From positions 125,991,928 through 126,055,927 of the forward strand of contig CM068838.1 of assembly GCA_028554795.2 (NCBI GenBank): a DNA stretch of 64,000 nucleotides, in the 5' to 3' direction. Shown here piece by piece: positions 10,926 through 24,699 of this stretch. Origin of the DNA: Sinohyriopsis cumingii. Taxonomy: Eukaryota; Mollusca; Bivalvia; Unionida; Unionidae. The translations under genes and the position numbers were made by a program. The first letter of the stretch is position 1; every line of letters begins with the position of its first letter. The notes under the pieces are model-generated. The model did not search any database. It was not told where the DNA came from and saw nothing but the letters and a program-made list of their open reading frames with translations.

Positions 10926-11829
10926 GTAAGTTTTTGTTCATAATTTTGATTACTGATAAACATAAACATGAATGCTATTTTATTTTCATTTTGTTAATTT
11001 TTTTTTTATTCATATTTTTATTTTATTTTATTTCATGAATGCTATTTTATTTTCTGCATATGCATTCTTGAGACAATTTAATTCCCATAAGATTTCAAAA
11101 TGTACAGGTTAATATGTTGTGCGAACCACAATATTCATGCCAGCGTGCCATTTTTTATGCCTAATTACTCCTTGATCAATTTAATGACAGCATTTAATAT
11201 TGATATACGATAACCGGCGGGTACGGTTCTCATCAGTACGATCGAAAATGATAGCAATAAATTGTTACATAACACGATTTACTGGATTTACTGGATGTTA
11301 GTACTGGAGATCATCCACCACAAACTAGAGTACTTTGTGTGTTTTATCAGCCATTCTGTGTTAAAAGACACATTCATATTGATTTTTTCCCATGGCCTTT
11401 TACGAGAAAGTTTGGTAGCACTTGATACTACAGTCCAGATTTATATCTAGTTAAAATATCGAATTACACATGTGCAGCGGTAATGATGTAGGACTGTACA
11501 GATTTAAGGTGCTGGAAATTGAATACCGCGCCTGAAGGTGCACGAAAGATTTATTGGACTTATTGATCGAACTACAATCCTTGAAGTTTCTTCGTTGTAA
11601 TTCATATGACTGCGATGTTATCGTATTATTAATGTTGTTATATTCAAACACTAGTTAGGGGTTCGCTGATGCTGCAGGGGATGGTAGTAGTGTAGTGATA
11701 AGAAACAAAGAAGATGAAAGATTACAATTATGATAATGACGACGACGACGATGATGTTAGAACTCATACTGATAATGATGAAAAAATGGTAATAGTAAAT
11801 TGAAGGTGTAGAAATGGAAGGTGTGGTTT

Positions 11830-12476
11830 TGATTTGCCTGGGACTAACCAAAAACGTGAGGCTTAAGGTCTTAATATTCCTGAGACTAAACAGAAACAAT
11901 AATGAAAGGTCTTAAGCTACCCCAAACTAAGCAGAAACGTGTGGTGTTAAGACTTTATTTATCTGAGACCAAGAAGAAACATGTGTGGCAATGTATTAAT
12001 CTCTACACGAGACTAAACAGAAACAATGATATAAGGTCTTAAGCTACCCCAGACTAAGCAGAAACGTGTGGTGTTAAGACTTTATTTATCTGAGACCAAG
12101 AAGAAACGTGTGTGGCAATGTCTTAATCTACACGAGACTAAACAGATGTGTAAGGTCTTAAACTGCTTGAGGCTAAAAGCAGAACCTGGATAAGATCATA
12201 ATCTAAACTAGTTTAAGCGGAAACGTATGGTGTTAATTATTGATTCACCTGAGACTAAGCAAATAACGTGTGGTGTAATGTTTTCATTTACGTGTGACTA
12301 AGCAGAATTGCTTGGTATAAGGTCTTAATCTACCGGAGAATAAGCAGACACTCGTGCTATCATGTCTTAATTTGCACAAGACTAAGCAGACACGTGTGGT
12401 ATTCAGTCATTATTTAACTGAGATTAGACAAAAACGCGTGGCAAGTCTTTATTAACCTGAGACTGAGAAGAAAAAT
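11830..12476. repeat. Minisatellite, ~42-bp unit with a ~126-bp higher-order period
   Basis: About 15 degenerate units built on GACTAAGCAGAAACGTGTGG plus AAGGTCTTAAxCTAC. Two adjacent blocks, from about 11883 and 12010, repeat a set of three units with only a few differences. The array lies in the intron between exons C and D. Confidence 0.85.
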
Positions 12477-12740
12477 GGTGTACATTTTGATTTTAAGTTT
12501 TGATTTTTTTTTACAACTTATATTAGGTCTGAAATGATCAGCAACCGTACTATTTTGTATCATATCCAAGGAGGAAAACGTGAACCAAAGGGAAGCCAGT
12601 AGAAATGATAAACAACCGAACCTTTGTATATAAATGTTCCTTCTACGCTATCGCTATATTTGCTTCTGTTGTTAGATATGCATTCACTGTTAGCTCAAAG
12701 TTTATACTACTCTTGTCCTTGATTAAAAACTCTTATTTCT

Positions 12741-12925
12741 AGTGAGGGAAACTATGTCAGCACGTGAATCGTTATGAGGGAAACTATGTCAGCATGTGAA
12801 TCGTTATAAGGGAAGCTATGTCAGTATGTGAATCAGTTTGAGGATTTGTTTTGTACGTTTGTGAATCATAATGATGGAAACAATGTCGGTATGTGACTCA
12901 TTGTGAGGGAAATATGTAGTTGCGT
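12741..12925. repeat. Minisatellite, ~36-bp unit
   Basis: Five to six units of GAGGGAAACTATGTCAGCA followed by TGTGAATCGTTAT, diverging toward the right end. It is in the same intron as the 11830 array but has a different unit. Confidence 0.8.
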
Positions 12926-13117
12926 GAGTTGCTGAAATTACTTCTCTGAGATCGAAGTAAATCAAAACCAGAAAATAGCAATATAGTCAAAATAGTACTT
13001 CAATTTGATGATTGCGATGCCTCATGAGTTATCTATTACTGGCGGAAGGATATACGTGGCTGGATTAAGTAAAATAGCATTAAGCTGTCATGAATACCAA
13101 CTCACATAATGTAGCTG

Positions 13118-13240
13118 CAGAAATGTACAAGTCTGTTGGACATTGTACAGAAATGTATAAGTCTATTGAATATTGTACGGAAATATACAAGTCTAATTAC
13201 ATTTGTACGGAAATGTATACATCTATTTAAATTTGTATTA
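13118..13240. repeat. Minisatellite, ~33-bp unit
   Basis: About four units of the type GTACAGAAATGTATAAGTCT plus ATTGAATATT. A 65-codon frame here is just the repeat read through. Confidence 0.75.
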
Positions 13241-14023
13241 CCGAATAAATTAAAAACACACATCGTTCGATCATATCACTGGTTCACCATCCTTATTATT
13301 TACAATCTATTTCTTTCAGTAGTGCTAACGTGAAATAATGCTTTTTTGGTTCTCGTCATTCAGACACTGTGTGTAAATATTTGTTGATGCGTCCAACTGT
13401 GGTTTCTATATTTCTTGCTCTGTTTGTTTCTACGGCAATTTTTTGTGTCAGCTTTTCTGTAGTTAAAATTATAAAAAGATCATAGTTCCGATAGGGAAAA
13501 GTTAGCAATGGCACTTACGCAATATACTGAGAACAAAAATAATGCTACAGTTTCCGGGAAAAATATGGAAACGATTAATGTGTTAGGATAAATTATTTAT
13601 ACTTGTCTTCTAAGTTTATTTTACATTTCTGTTAAAGAAGTAATTTCACTTCTCTAACCAATGCCATGATATTTATTCGCTGACTTGGAATTTAGAGATC
13701 TACGCGATAAGGTGTTACATGAACGTTTTGTTTGCCTAATGCCTATTTTCTTTTCGACATTTGTGGGGTAGTAAGGGTTTTGCACTGATAATTGGTTTCT
13801 ACAACAAAAAGAGATAAACAAGGTTTACTTAGATTTCAATCTTACTTATTAATGTATTTGGTTGGGTTGTTCGGCCTTATGACACACACAGAAACCGATA
13901 AACACAATAGAAAAAATATATTTTCTTGCGACCTGATACATTTTATGTATATTTATAATTAACTGCAATTGTTTAAATTTCCGATTTCATCTCAGATCTC
14001 TACAAGTTTGTTCATATTTGCAG

Positions 14024-14069
14024 ACTACTTCCAGTTAAGGAAAATTTCTTGTGCAGACCGGTGTTTAAG
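14024..14069 (+). CDS. Calbindin-family gene, exon D: EF4-EF5 linker
   Basis: A 46-bp exon, too short for an ordinary ORF search. The acceptor is ATATTTGCAG and the donor GTATGT. With the two bases from exon C it reads KLLPVKENFLCRPVFK. This is the family hallmark after EF-hand 4: human calbindin has RLLPVQENFLLKFQ and secretagogin ILALQENFLLQFK (from memory). It returns the frame to phase 0. Confidence 0.92.
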
Positions 14070-15048
14070 GTATGTAAAATTTCCCAAATGTATTACAGCA
14101 TATTATGTCTATCCAACCACTATATTTGCATACAACATAACATGTGAATTATTTAAACAAATTTCATGAATGGAGACTTCATTAGTAAATGTCAAGAACT
14201 GGATTAATAGATTTTAAGAGTTATGGGTAATAATGTCTATTAATAATTGTATTATGGATACGAAAATATTCCTGTTTCAATTTGTCACTAATTAGTCGCA
14301 ATTATTTGAATATTCATCTGTTGTTGGATAGGCGTTATTTATATAGATTAAAGGTTAGAGGTGAAAAATTAATTGTCTACACTATGTAGTAAGGTATGGT
14401 ATACAAACATTTTTATTAGTTGCTGCTGTAAAATGGTTATAAGGATAGCTAGACACTGTTGAATACTAATGGATTGTTTGAGTGGAAATGATATTCTTGT
14501 TATTAACATGTATTTAGGCTCATCACAGTGGTGATTGATGCACAGATTGATTGTTTGGGTCTGAGAATCAATAATTATAGGAAGATGGTATTGATTTGAC
14601 GTTATATTATTATGTTGACTTCACGCTTTTTATGTTGCTGTCAGCAGCTTAGTGACATGGCCATTAAACCTCCAAATGGAACCAATGTTTTGACTTGGAA
14701 TAGGGTTCAGGTTTTGTGAACAATACGTCTCTTCCTTTGCTGTTGCTAAAATTTGTTTTGATTTCACTTTCCTCTCTGTTTATAGTTCATGCCTCATTGG
14801 ACTGAGAATTCTCATCGGTTAGGTTTCTCTAGCAAGGAAAACCCTAATTGTGTTTCCTGGATAGAACATACATTATGTCCATGGGCATTGATAAGGACTG
14901 ATACTACTAATATACAGTCGAAATAACCTAGCACCTGGTGACGCGAAATTAACCCAAACACAGAAAGGACTAATATGTGATCAGTGTCTAAGGGTACATC
15001 TGACACCATATCTAAGGACTCCTTACTGTTAACTATGATACTGGACCT

Positions 15049-15770
15049 CGTAGACAATAGTGCATTCCTGTAACATGATGTTGACTAAGCAGACAATAGT
15101 GTACCACGTAAAACGATACTGGACCAATTAGACAATAGCGACCCTATAACATGATACTGGACCCAGTAAACAATAGTGCACCCTGTAACATGATACTGGG
15201 CCGTGTAGACAATAGTGCACACTGTAACATGACACTGGGCCGTGTAGACAATAGTGCACCCTGTAACTATGAAACTGGACCAAGTAGACAATAGTATACT
15301 CTGTATGTATGATATTGGACCAAGCTGACAATAGTGCATTTTATAGCATGATACCTGATCAAGTAGACATTAGTGTAACATGATGATTGAGCAAGTAGAC
15401 ATTAGTGTAACCTGTAACATGATACTGGGCCAAGTAGACAATAATGAACCTGTAAGATGGTACTGGGCCAAGTAGACAATAGTTCATCCTGTAACATGAT
15501 ACTGGGCCCAGTAGACAATAGTGCACTCTGTAACATGATATTGTGCCAAGTAGACAATAGTACACTCTATGATATTGGACCAAGTAGACAATAGTGCATT
15601 TTGTAGCATGTAGACATTAGTGTAACATGATGATGGACCAAGTAGTCATTCGTGTCACATGATGATTGACCAATTAGTTATTCGTTTCACATGATGATTG
15701 ACCAAATAGTCATTCGTGTCACATGATGATTGACCAAGTAGACAATAGTGCACTCTGTAACATGATCATT
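15049..15770. repeat. Minisatellite, ~36-39-bp unit, about 19 copies
   Basis: Units are variants of GTAGACAATAGTGCA plus CCTGTAACATGATACTGG. Spacing varies, and there is an inner run of shorter units near 15600-15730. Frames across it reading HYCLLGPVSCYRV are repeat artefacts. It lies in the 9.3-kb intron between exons D and E. Confidence 0.9.
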
Positions 15771-16186
15771 TTTCTTACTATACGGATTGGAGCCTGAAGA
15801 CATCTATGACATAACTGACTCAAACATTAGAGTCCGATGTATAAACCGACCCAACCATTACGGAATTTGAAGGCATATGTGGCAGTTATGACTCAAATGT
15901 TAAGCCAGAGTCTATATAAAAACTGACCCAACCATTACGAAGAAGTGATTATGTTTCCATTTGGTTCAAATTTTTCGTTTGCTAAATATTATTATATTAA
16001 TGCAACGAAGATAAAGTATTTCAATGCAATACTCGTTTTCATTTCTTTAATATTTATTGATTGGGATATGTTTTCAGTGTATGAAATAAACCAGCTATTA
16101 CTCTTATCTTGGCACAATTCAAAATATTACGTATTTAATATATCTAATTGTCTTAACAAGAACAAATATGTTTCAAATGAGGTTTA

Positions 16187-17755
<1,569 letters not shown>

Positions 17756-17865
17756 CTTGCATGTTTAATTAAGGATTGGATGGTTTGATTTGATTGCAAT
17801 ATCTCTAAGACTGGCATGTTTAATTTGGGATTGGATGGTTTGTTTTGATAGCAATATCAACACAT
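17756..17865. repeat. Two-copy tandem duplication, ~57 bp
   Basis: GCATGTTTAATTAAGGATTG with GATGGTTTGATTTGATTGCA is followed by a close second copy (GCATGTTTAATTTGGGATTG and so on). Confidence 0.8.
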
Positions 17866-18661
17866 GCGAACCCTTTCGCGATGGTTGTAACAGGATTTGT
17901 GATCGACAAATTAATTGCGAATCTTGTTCCTAATATTTCGGGTACAAATGAAACTGTTTTAAGAGACATAAGCGTACTACGTCATATGTCTTTGTGTTAC
18001 ATTGTGTACTACGTCAAAATTGTTACATGGCTTGGAATACGATTTGTCAATACGACGCCTTTGAAACTTACTAACGTTATATGGCAGAGGTAAGACTGTC
18101 GCCACTGGGTTATGATTAGTAAGGGCAACGCATTTCTTAAGCATACATTTTCGACTTTTTGCTACACAAATAGAGATGCAGGGATTTCAGTTTTATTCCT
18201 AAAGATTCAATTGGCCAGATAAGTAAACATAATTAGTATTTAAAATGAATGGTACAACCAGTCCTCAAAGCATTAAAGGTTCTATTGCATTGGGTCTATG
18301 ATAAATCTACAATCCATAGATTAAAGGGAGGAGAATATTTAATGTCATACATGTGCTTCATATCCAGGTTCAGGCAGAATTGGAAAACTAGGACAAAGGG
18401 TTTAAATTTGCATGTTTCCTTCAGTTTATACACCATGTATATTGCATGGGAAAGTCACTCGATCTTATTGTTGAATGAAACCAATAATATTCGCAAGCAA
18501 CTTTATATCTGCCCTTTATGTCTTTTCTTTCCCGAAAGGTTTAGTTTAACAAAAAGAAAACGTTTTGACCTGTAGAACAATTAACTTTTCAACTGATTAT
18601 ATTATGTACCATTTTGATTCTGCAAGTGTTAACGCGTGAAATTGTATTAGTTTTTGTTTGC

Positions 18662-18964
18662 GTGTGTGTGTGTGATCTGGATTTTTAAACGTAGCTTTAA
18701 AAAACAATGCTTGCAGTGTGACAGTTTAGTGATGTCTAGCATTGGGGCATCATACCGCAGACATGTAGCGTCATGTCTCACCCAGTCACATTATCCTGAC
18801 ACCAGGCCTACCAGTCCATACACTAACCTCTTAATACTGAGCGCCAAGCGAAGCAGCAGTTAGTACCATTTTTGTAAGTCTTTGGTATGACTCAGCCAGG
18901 GATCGAACCCACGACCTCCCGCATCCGAGGCGGACGCTCTAACCACTAGGCTAACGGAGCGGTC
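18662..18964 (-). mobile_element. tRNA-derived SINE, family A, full length
   Basis: Same head and body as the copy at 8401, with a tail that has become (CA)n (GTGTGTGTG on the plus strand near 18662). An imperfect 13-bp target duplication flanks it: AGTTTTTGTTTGC at 18649 and AGTTTCTATTTGC at 18965. It sits in the large intron, antisense to the gene. One 69-codon frame inside it is not a gene. Confidence 0.87.
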
Positions 18965-19421
18965 AGTTTCTATTTGCAGTGAATACATTAAGTTAAAAGG
19001 AATTAAAAGTGTAGAAGTTACTTTTTCCATCTGTTTACTAAAGATGTAAACATACTAGTTTTAGCGCACTAGTTACTAATTTGTTCTTGTCGAAGTACTG
19101 TGATAAACGGATGAAAGTTTCAATTGCATAGACAATATATAATTAATATTTAAATTTTAATGTTAATGTTATCACTGTGTATAACTAAGAACAAATTTTG
19201 AATCTTAAATTCCGAAATATTTAGTAAAGTAAATTCAACAAAATATTGTTAAAACGTTCGTTATTCAAAGACAATGTTGGCATGCTCGTATGCGGAGACT
19301 TTTCGTTAATTTTCAAGTCGTTAAGACGTATGACCACCAAAGTATGCAGTATATGATTTACGAGCATTTAGTAAGGTCTGGGTACGTATTTTACTTGGTG
19401 AGTTAGTTTTATATTTTAAAC

Positions 19422-19423
19422 AA

Positions 19424-19466
<43 letters not shown>

Positions 19467-19467
19467 A
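19422..19467. repeat. (AAAT)n microsatellite
   Basis: Eleven to twelve AAAT units. Confidence 0.93.
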
Positions 19468-19666
19468 ACAAAATAACCGATTTACAGTTTTGGGAGATTT
19501 TTTAGACATGATTTATCTTTTTAATGTATTTTTCAATGTGGCCCGTAATACCTAGTAAATATTTTACTCCAACAAAACATCAACAACAGCTTCTACTCTT
19601 TTCCTGATATTACCTATTATTTTTGCTGCATTTCTATTACAAATTATTGTTTCATATATATTAAAT

Positions 19667-19669
<3 letters not shown>

Positions 19670-19750
<81 letters not shown>
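19670..19750. repeat. (TA)n microsatellite in an intron
   Basis: About 40 TA units. Confidence 0.95.
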
Positions 19751-19752
<2 letters not shown>

Positions 19753-20149
19753 TTCTCTTTAGATCGATGTAATTATGTTGTAAATTTGTTATTTACATTT
19801 AAAACTACCTATGTCACATAATTACACATACATTAAATCTATGTATGTTTCAGGGCCATCATGTATTTTTGGCAATAGCGTTATCTCGATATAACATCTA
19901 ATTTATTGCTTTACCCCATAATTATATTGCACATGCTTTATTGGGCCGTTACGGATTGAATTATATAATGTTGTCATAATCCTATACCTACCTACTTTTA
20001 AATATGAAATAGATGCATATTGCATTAGTACCATTATATTCATGTATATTTTAACTTTTATATGCTGGAGAATTAAATAGCAGCCGTGCTTTTTTTCTTC
20101 GTGCAATTATCTATTTATCCAAGAATTTATTCATGCATCTTTCTGTCTC

Positions 20150-20188
20150 TGCGTCCACCCGTCCATCTATCCATCCATCTATCTATTT
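20150..20188. repeat. ATCC/ATCT tetranucleotide repeat
   Basis: A short imperfect run (CCGTCCATCTATCCATCCAT and onward). Confidence 0.7.
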
Positions 20189-21329
20189 GACGATATTTGC
20201 ATAGTGAAAGCTGATTATAATCATTATCAAGTATTCGCTTAATGAGAAAACATGCGTTGATGACACTATTTTAATTGTTAAAATTTACGCTGATGACAGA
20301 TTTCTACCAACGAGATCGCTATCCATTAGACCATTAATGTACGACCTACGGCTCGCGATCTGATGTTATCGGATCAAGTATCTCACTGGTGTGGCTTTAC
20401 AAATTGCATATCCGGCCAGCGCCCTAGAGGAAGTTACACATGCATTAGACAGAAGGTTCTAGATAACTCTATCAATATGTCCAAGATCCAAAGTCAATTG
20501 AAGTGTCACCTTGGATACCAACGCTAATGCTTAAAACTAGAGTGTTGACATAACTACTATTTTTTTCTCTCCGTAGTTTATCTTTCAATTGCAGAACAAT
20601 GTTGATTCAAAGTGAAAAAAAAAATAAAAATACTTTGATATAGAACACATGTGAAGTTATTATAATTTCCGTACTTAAATTACTTCGGGTTCTGACTATC
20701 GGAGAACCAAGAGGTATCACTGAAAGAGAATCCAAATCTGGTATGTAACATTGTAAAATCATTCAAAATATACCCTTGTTAAATATTTATTGTCACATTT
20801 GATATGAAACAAAAAGAAACTGATTGAAACGATCGTATTTAAATGACGTCTAATAGTTCGTGCACTGCCTCAATAGCACGTCTGTTTCGGATATAGATAG
20901 ATTGGTTTTTATCGACAAATCAAGTATCTTGAAATATTGATGACATTTACTGTTTATCATTTGCTTAAACGAGATGCTAGTTTTATATATAAGTTCTATA
21001 TGTATTTGAGCTGTTCCTTAAGCTAATTATTGATACGTCCAGTGCCCTCTAGCTGGAAGGTCATATTCATAAAATGTGCTTCCAAGTGTCAGCATTCATA
21101 CAAAAACAATTTGATTCCAGTTAAGCGCTGTGTGTCACTCCTTGAAGGATTACTTGTTCTTGATACTCCCATGAAAACAAAGATCCAAATACATCTGTGT
21201 TAATAATTATTGGAGTAGTACTCTTTCTGTATCATGTTATGCGACCTGTTAAGTTGTTCCTAATACAAAACTAAAGTCGTGTGGGTTTGTTTTCTTGTAA
21301 GTGCATATGGACTATATGATGGCCTGTGC

Positions 21330-21605
21330 GTCACAAAACTCTCAAAGAAACACAGAACAATTATATTTTGTGCATTGCAGTAAGCCCTGAAAGAAACAGA
21401 GAAAATTATAGCTTTGTATCGCTGAAAGCCCTGAATGAAACAGAGAACAATTATTTTTTGTGTACTGCAGTAACCTCTGAAATAAAGAGAGAAGTATCCA
21501 TATTTTGTGTATTGCTGTTAGCCCTGAGAGAAAACTGAACTGTATTTTGTGTATTGCAGTAAGATCTGAAGGAAACAGAAGAACCATATTTTGCTTACTG
21601 CAGTC
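21330..21605. repeat. Minisatellite, ~53-bp unit, five copies
   Basis: The unit reads ATATTTTGTGTATTGCAGTA followed by AGCCCTGAAAGAAACAGAGA. Each unit carries a pyrimidine-poor TTGCAG/TAAG word resembling a splice junction. It is in the intron before exon E and has no coding potential across units. Confidence 0.85.
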
Positions 21606-23344
21606 TAGTTTTAATTACACAAGGATAGATGATTAGTAGACAAAAGATCGTCAGTGCTAAATCAAGCGACCTTAATTTGATATGAAGCGAAATAAAATAT
21701 ATGCCATATTTGTCTGGTTTTCACAGTTTCGTTATAAATATGAAAACTCCCTCAGTCTTAACTAACACACAACATAAAAGAATACACAAGGTATTATAAA
21801 TAGAATATATTGAAGTAGATTATAAGATAGGAAAGTAACATAAAATGGCAATAACCTGAAACACATATAATCATTTCTATAATTAGAAGCAGACGCTCTC
21901 GCACTGTTTAAAGTTGTTTTCTATTTTAACTTGCAGCTCTGGCACCGGTTTTGAATATAGGTTGTCGAAATAACGGCATTATTTCAATTTTCTTGGTCTA
22001 ATATATACAAATTACTTCGCAGTACAAATATAACTAAATTTATTTTGTCCTTTTTGTGTCTAAGAACGTGTTAAATGTATAGTCAAGATATGTCTGGTAG
22101 CATTATTTTCAAAGTTTTCGTGTGATTCATATAAACTATGAGAGACCCTCGTGTAATTTACATGTGTTATATTTTAAATATTTGTATTGACACCATCATA
22201 CTATCAATCATGAAGCATTTCAAATTCTTTATCAAGGTTGGCTGTCCTAAAAATATTCTTGATCTAGTCATCTGTACAGGTAGAATAATCTGACATGCAA
22301 AATATTGACCACTCAGAAAACATGATTGGAAATATGTTAGTCATCATTGAGGCAACGGGAAACAATAATTTACTCTTCTCTTTTTGGCTTTATTTAATAG
22401 GTTCCATGACACTGTTTATATTTTAAATTCAAGGCTCATGCCAGGGATTAATTTATTTGAAGTAATTTGGTTTAAGGTTGTACTAGACACAAATGTGGTC
22501 TTTGGTGTGAAAGTTTATGTAAAAGTATAGCTTTCTGGCTGTATTTGAAAATACATGAATGTCTTCATAAGCATGCACATTTGGTTGGTAAAGTTGTTCT
22601 CTATTTAACCTATGTGGGATATATTTTGTATATAATTTTGTGACGTTGGGTCCCTAATTCACTGTATTTTAACTGAAATTAAATTAACGAACTAAAAGAA
22701 CGGGTCCATTAGGTGACTCAATTAAAAGAATTCTCTTTATCTTAGTCCCAAATGCAGTATGTTACAAAACAATTGGCAGGAAAAAATAAACAATATTATT
22801 AGTGAGAGAAAAATAATAAATCACATAACCGAATTTACTCTGCATTGACAGCCAATATGTCTATCCTGGTATGTTTGTTGACTATGTTACAATATTTTAA
22901 TATCACATCATACCGAGAATAGGACGCAAGAATAATCAATGTACTGACGAATAACTTGGCTGAAATATATTTTGATGTAGTTGTTGCCTGAAAGAGTCAG
23001 TTTAACTCTTCATTTTGTGTGCCATTAAAATAATATTTCATCACGCTAAATATCTTTGACGTTCGCATCTTTTTCATTTGCAGGGAGCATCGTTGTTTAT
23101 GTCAGTGACTAGATTTATATTTTGTCGATTATGTTGAATTGTTAAATACCGAAGAAAAACGATTATGTTACACTTTGTTTGGTTCCAAATTTAGTAGATT
23201 TCGTTTTTTTTTTCTTTACAACATGAATTTAAAGTTCTAATGAACTAAAATCGTTCTTTTGAAAACAATGTATATCTTTATCACTATATTTATGCCTCAG
23301 GGATGATTCAGTGTAATTATTCATTTATGTTTGTGTATTTCCAG
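21606..23344. other. Intron DNA with nothing recognisable
   Basis: The last 1.7 kb of the 9.3-kb intron is AT-rich. No exon, SINE or minisatellite was recognised. Confidence 0.5.
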
Positions 23345-23401
23345 AGCGCTAACAAATTGACAAAGGAAGACATTGAAAGAGTATTCAAACTATACGACGT
23401 G
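23345..23401 (+). CDS. Calbindin-family gene, exon E: EF-hand 5 entry helix
   Basis: The acceptor is GTATTTCCAG and the donor GTAAGC. Its 19 codons run from SANKLTKEDIERVF to KLYDV. This is the entry helix of EF-hand 5 plus the first two loop residues (D1, V2), so an intron interrupts the calcium loop itself. Human calbindin has KAFELYDQ at this place (from memory). Confidence 0.92.
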
Positions 23402-23734
23402 GTAAGCTTCTAAATAAATTGAAAATCGATGCAAATATAAACATAATCGTATGTCTTAGTTGTTACTTGCTTTCTCTTGTTTATTGAAACATCCTTTATT
23501 TACCTTTTCTGCAGATAATATGTCGCAAAATATGGCGTAGATGAAAGTGAAATGTAAAGGATGTTTTAATTTTTAATCGTCAGATTTTCATTTATGAAAA
23601 TCGGGTGTAAGGTATACATTTAGTTTACTTACGATACAATAATAAATAACAGTTCCTCAATAGATTCGACACGTATGTTCATCAACAAGGATAATGCATC
23701 GTCTTTCGAGTTTAATTGGCTCTTTTGCATGCAG

Positions 23735-23806
23735 GATGGTAACGGAAGAATAGAAGATGAAGAACTGCATGGGTTTTTGAAGGATCTTATGGAACTAGTA
23801 GAAGAG
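23735..23806 (+). CDS. Calbindin-family gene, exon F: EF-hand 5 loop and exit helix
   Basis: The acceptor is GCATGCAG and the donor GTAAAA. Its 24 codons begin DGNGRIEDEELHGFLKD and end LMELVEE. Together with DV from exon E the loop is DVDGNGRIEDEE, with all calcium-ligand positions canonical. The exit helix FLKDLMELV resembles secretagogin (FVKDMMELV, from memory) more than vertebrate calbindin (LLKDLCEKN). Confidence 0.92.
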
Positions 23807-24522
23807 GTAAAACCGTAGGTTATTTAAATACCATTGCAGTCAGAATTTTCGTACAAACACACTGTTAAATAGGACTTTTTAACAGCGGTTTCTAAACCGG
23901 CATTTGAGTTGAGTTAAAAACTTATATTACTTGTGCAAAATATGGACCATATTAATCCAATAAACGAAAATATTCACAAAGGCAATAATAAAGGGTTTGC
24001 TTCGGTTTATAATGCGTGATAGATCTCATTTAGTATTTTTTGTACGCATGGGTCCATTTACTTTGCAGATTAGTATTTGTAATACACCCTGAAATACTTC
24101 AGTGTTCATTCCTGATTGACCCAGAATGCTTAATTCAGTTGTTAAGAGGAAAATAAATAGTGAGAGTTATGCATGTCACTATTTAAGAGCATTAAAATAT
24201 AACACCGACCATTACTTTCTAATAGAAGATCTATATTATTTAATCCACTCGTCCTCGGTGTTTCAATATTAGATTGTTGAGATGGGTAAAAATTGGTTCA
24301 AGACATTATCCCGTTATTCAGACTTCACTGACCATAACGACATACAGATTAATGACCGTCGCTTGGTTCTGATATGACAAAATATTCTTTATGTTAATTG
24401 TGCATACTAAAGTTTTCTTAGGAAATTTTGATTTCATTAAAATACGGTTTAGATAGCAGGATTATGCATGGTCCTTTGACTCACGTTATTTGTTTTTCCT
24501 TGTTTCCTTAATTGTTCCTCAG

Positions 24523-24699
24523 GATTATGACACTGACGACCTGGCGGAATGCAAACGTATTCTTCTAGAGAAGTGTGACATGAACCGTGACGGGAAAATT
24601 AACCGTGACGAGCTGACTATGATACTCATGTCATGCAGCAAAGCTTCCGGCAACGGCCAAGACGAGGATGAGGAAGAGGGAGAGCATAGAAAACAGTAA
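24523..24699 (+). CDS. Calbindin-family gene, last exon: EF-hand 6 and acidic tail
   Basis: The acceptor is TTGTTCCTCAG and the frame ends at TAA 24697-24699. The 58 codons begin DYDTDDLAECKRILLEKC. The EF-hand 6 loop is DMNRDGKINRDE, canonical at positions 1, 3, 5, 6, 8 and 12, then LTMIL, then a low-complexity acidic tail (GQDEDEEEGE) ending HRKQ. In vertebrate calbindin and calretinin the sixth hand has lost its ligands, while secretagogin keeps DVNKDGKIQKSE (family knowledge), so this gene keeps the older state. The ELTMIL word recalls, from memory, the fly calbindin-32 C-terminus. Confidence 0.93.
   Translation, partial: DYDTDDLAECKRILLEKCDMNRDGKINRDELTMILMSCSKASGNGQDEDEEEGEHRKQ

Noticed and set aside
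15085-15583. Frames of 67-84 codons, and a CRISPR-like look of regular ~36-bp repeats
   Set aside because: The units are tandem and contiguous, without unique spacers, in a eukaryotic intron; it is a minisatellite and the frames are the repeat read through.
20300-20350. A tRNA-Arg-like A-box stretch on the minus strand
   Set aside because: Only the A-box part resembles a tRNA; no B box or SINE body follows.
23345-24699. A separate small calcium-binding gene starting at ATG 24490
   Set aside because: The frame from 24490 begins in intron sequence; the splice acceptor at 24521-24522 and the unbroken reading frame from the upstream exons show this is the last exon of the larger gene.
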